A stretch of 8,050 nt of DNA from Oscillospiraceae bacterium (lineage in GTDB: Bacteria > Bacillota_A > Clostridia > Oscillospirales > WRJC01): the NCBI GenBank assembly GCA_009785015.1, contig WQXD01000169.1, forward strand, positions 1 to 8,050, in the 5' to 3' direction. The notes beneath the pieces were generated by a model. The model worked only from the letters and a program-made list of their open reading frames with translations, did not search any database and had not been told where the DNA came from. Below are positions 6,432 to 8,050 of this stretch, one piece after another (the stretch's first letter is position 1; every line of letters begins with the position of its first letter). The position numbers were made by a program, and so were the translations under genes.

Positions 6432-6992
6432 TTACTTTTTGCCCGTTTTGCCCGCCTTGCGCCTTATCCTCTCGTTTGCGTACTTGAGTCCGCTGCCGTT
6501 GGGGTATGGGTTTTTTTTCAAAAGCCTGAGGTTTCTTATCTCGGCTGCGATTTGGCCGACTCTCTGCTTGTCCGCTCCGGATATCACCAATTTGGTGGGG
6601 GACGGCGCGTCGATGGCTATTCCGGGTTCCTCTTCCAATGTTATGGGATGCGAATAACCGATGTTTAAAGTCATTGTCTTTCCCTGTTTTTGCGCCCTGT
6701 AACCCACGCCTACTATATCCAGCTCTTTTGAATATCCGCTCGTGACGCCGGTCACCATGTTGTTGATCAGCGACCTCGTAAGCCCGTGGAGCGCCCGCTG
6801 CTGCGCCTCGTCCGAAGCGCGTTCCACCAAAATTTTTCCGCCCTCGATTTTCAACGCCATGTCCTTATGCATCACCTGATTCAGCGTGCCCTTGGGCCCT
6901 TTGACCGTCACGCTGCTGCCGCCATCAAGATTTTCAATTTTAACGTCCACGCCCGCCGGTATGATCACGGGCATTCTCCCGATTCTCGACAT
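6432..6992 (-). CDS. rplF: 50S ribosomal protein L6
   Basis: L6 binds 23S rRNA helix 97 near the sarcin-ricin loop at the factor-binding site. The 186-residue product has two related domains. The N-terminal domain starts MSRIGRMPVIIPAGVDVKI and has VTVKGPKGTLNQ (28-39). The C-terminal domain has the family signature around LRLLKKNPYPNGSGLKYANE (152-171), with IRRKAGKTGKK at the end. It is slightly longer than the common 178-180 residues. The ATG at 6992 has CTGGAGG upstream at good spacing. The 60-base gap after rpsH is A/T-rich, with only a weak A-T hairpin (AATAT/ATATT). Confidence 0.99.
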   Translation of the reverse strand: MSRIGRMPVIIPAGVDVKIENLDGGSSVTVKGPKGTLNQVMHKDMALKIEGGKILVERASDEAQQRALHGLTRSLINNMVTGVTSGYSKELDIVGVGYRAQKQGKTMTLNIGYSHPITLEEEPGIAIDAPSPTKLVISGADKQRVGQIAAEIRNLRLLKKNPYPNGSGLKYANERIRRKAGKTGKK

Positions 6993-7052
6993 ATTTTTCC
7001 TCCAGTTTCAATATTTTGATATTTTTTTATACTTGTGTTTCGGTATTTCGGC

Positions 7053-7451
7053 TTACCATACAAACGCGAGTATTTCGCCGCCCACGTTTTCTTTTTTCGC
7101 GTTTTTGCCCGTCATGATACCTTTGGACGTCGAAACTATGGCGATGCCAAGGCCCCTTAGTACCGAAGGCATTTCCTCGCATGTGGAATATTTTCTCAGC
7201 CCGGGTTTCGATACCCTGCGTATCCCCTGAATGATTTTTTTCTTTCCGGGCCCGTATTTCAAAACTATTCTAATTATGCCCTGCTTTCCGTCCTCTATTA
7301 TCTGATAACTCTTTATATATCCCTCATCAACCAAAATATCGGCGATCGCTTTTTTTATTTTGGAGGCGGGCACGTCCACCGATTCATGCCTTGCCGTGTT
7401 CGCGTTTCGTATCCGGGTCAGCATGTCCGCGATTGCGTCTGTTATCTGCAT
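7053..7451 (-). CDS. rpsH: 30S ribosomal protein S8
   Basis: S8 is a primary 16S rRNA-binding protein of the 30S platform and, in E. coli, the translational repressor of the spc operon. The 132-residue product is of normal length. It starts [20 protein letters not shown] and has [20 protein letters not shown] (27-46), [14 protein letters not shown], and the rRNA-binding C terminus [20 protein letters not shown] with [10 protein letters not shown] at the end. The ATG at 7451 has GGGAGG six bases upstream. The 86-base gap to rpsN is the longest in the window and contains a small hairpin. The E. coli S8 repressor site lies near rplE, outside what can be judged here. Confidence 0.99.
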   Translation of the reverse strand: MQITDAIADMLTRIRNANTARHESVDVPASKIKKAIADILVDEGYIKSYQIIEDGKQGIIRIVLKYGPGKKKIIQGIRRVSKPGLRKYSTCEEMPSVLRGLGIAIVSTSKGIMTGKNAKKENVGGEILAFVW

Positions 7452-7486
7452 AATCTATCCTCCCTTTGCTTTATATATTTCAATCC

Positions 7487-7507
7487 GCTTTATCATTGCG
7501 ACAAAGC
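7487..7507 (-). other. RNA hairpin in the rpsN-rpsH gap
   Basis: On the minus strand GCUUUGUC and GAUAAAGC can pair as an eight-base stem with a five-base loop (GCAAU). One pair is a G-U wobble, so the stem is fully paired only in the transcribed RNA. It starts about 36 bases upstream of the rpsH ATG. There is no U-run after it, so it is not an intrinsic terminator. Function is unknown, and stems of this size can occur by chance. Confidence 0.45.
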
Positions 7508-7537
7508 CAATAAATACTGCGCCTTGTTTCCCTTTTT

Positions 7538-7723
7538 TTACCAGCTCGCCTTTCTCAGCCCCGGTATATATCCCTTATACGCCAGTTCCCTGAAGCAGAT
7601 ACGGCACACCGAGTATTTTCTCAGATAAGCGTGGGGCCTGCCGCATATTTTGCAGCGGTTGTACTCCCTCGTCGAAAATTTCTGCGGTTTCTGCTGTTTT
7701 AAAATCATCGATTTTTTTGCCAA
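7538..7723 (-). CDS. rpsN: 30S ribosomal protein S14, zinc-binding (type Z), TTG start
   Basis: S14 sits in the head of the 30S subunit near S3, S10 and the A-site side. The 61-residue product is the short zinc type. C24 and C27 (CKIC) and C40 and C43 (CRIC) are the zinc ligands, and the ends [11 protein letters not shown] and [17 protein letters not shown] are typical. The start is TTG at 7723, seven bases after AGGAGG (7736-7731). An ATG six codons in would remove the conserved MAKKS, so TTG is preferred. The gene lies 44 A-rich bases after rplE. The type Z form is the standard one in this position in Firmicutes. Confidence 0.98.
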   Translation of the reverse strand: MAKKSMILKQQKPQKFSTREYNRCKICGRPHAYLRKYSVCRICFRELAYKGYIPGLRKASW

Positions 7724-7767
7724 GCCAACTCCTCCTGTCTTGTAATTTTTTTATTTGTTTTATTTTT

Positions 7768-8050
7768 TTATTCCTTTGAGAACGGGGCGCCGAACGCGGA
7801 CAGAAGTTCCCTGGCCTCTTCGTCCGTTTTCGCATTTGTCACGATGACGACGTCCATTCCCCTGATTTTGTCTATCTTATCGTATTCTATCTCGGGGAAT
7901 ATGAGCTGTTCTTTTATGCCGAGGGCATAATTTCCCCTGCCGTCGAAAGCGTTCGGGCTCACGCCCTTGAAATCGCGCACGCGGGGAAGCGCCAGATTGA
8001 ACAGCCTGTCCAGAAATTCATACATGCGATCGCCGCGGAGCGTCGTTTTC
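7768..8050 (-). CDS. rplE: 50S ribosomal protein L5, C-terminal part (cut by window edge)
   Basis: L5 binds 5S rRNA with L18 and contacts S13 and the P-site tRNA in the central protuberance. About 93 C-terminal residues are visible, roughly half of a usual 179-residue L5, and the frame stays open to the right edge. The visible part begins [16 protein letters not shown]. It contains [60 protein letters not shown] and the end GAPFSKE. The methionine at 8025 is internal, since the conserved [10 protein letters not shown] motif runs across it. The stop is followed by an A-rich gap and then rpsN. Confidence 0.98.
   Translation of the reverse strand, partial: KTTLRGDRMYEFLDRLFNLALPRVRDFKGVSPNAFDGRGNYALGIKEQLIFPEIEYDKIDKIRGMDVVIVTNAKTDEEARELLSAFGAPFSKE

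Noticed and set aside
6993..7052. A/T-only hairpin (AATAT/ATATT) in the rpsH-rplF gap
   Set aside because: A five-base A-T stem is too weak and too likely by chance in this A-rich gap; it has no terminator character.

Overview
The window is a continuous stretch of the bacterial S10-spc-alpha ribosomal protein supercluster, lying entirely on the minus strand and read from high to low coordinates. In transcriptional order it holds the 3' half of rplE, then rpsN, rpsH, rplF, rplR, rpsE, rpmD, rplO, secY, adk, map, a KOW-domain gene, infA, rpmJ, an unnamed 50-residue zinc-ribbon gene, rpsM, rpsK and the 5' part of rpsD. Eighteen genes are supported. No gap between them exceeds 86 bases, and I see no plus-strand gene, RNA gene, mobile element, CRISPR array, clear promoter or clear terminator.

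The likely source is a member of the Firmicutes, probably an uncultured clostridial lineage. The secY-adk-map-(KOW gene)-infA-rpmJ-rpsM order is the Firmicutes arrangement, and E. coli lacks adk, map and infA here. rpsD sits directly after rpsK, as in clostridia and unlike Bacillus subtilis, where rpsD lies elsewhere. S14 is the short zinc-binding type, Adk has a four-cysteine LID, and Shine-Dalgarno sequences are strong. This placement comes from gene order and protein type only.

Region by region: 4798-8050 is the spc block, with 50S proteins (L5, L6, L18, L30, L15) interleaved with 30S proteins (S14, S8, S5). Positions 1997-4796 carry the secretion and housekeeping genes secY, adk and map, packed with 1-3 base gaps that suggest translational coupling. 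Positions 1145-1981 carry four small genes (KOW protein, IF1, L36, zinc ribbon). Positions 1-1116 are the alpha block (S13, S11, S4). Together the genes supply ribosome parts, an initiation factor, the translocon channel, N-terminal methionine removal and adenylate balance, so the whole locus serves protein synthesis and early protein maturation.

The most interesting observations are in the small-gene segment: an unnamed zinc-ribbon protein between rpmJ and rpsM, an infA gene with no standard start codon that appears to begin at CTG behind a perfect AGGAGG, and an L36 with an 11-residue tail. Lesser points are a TTG start for rpsN, two adjacent tandem duplications in front of rplO, and a hairpin between rpsN and rpsH. 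No wholly new multi-gene system is evident.
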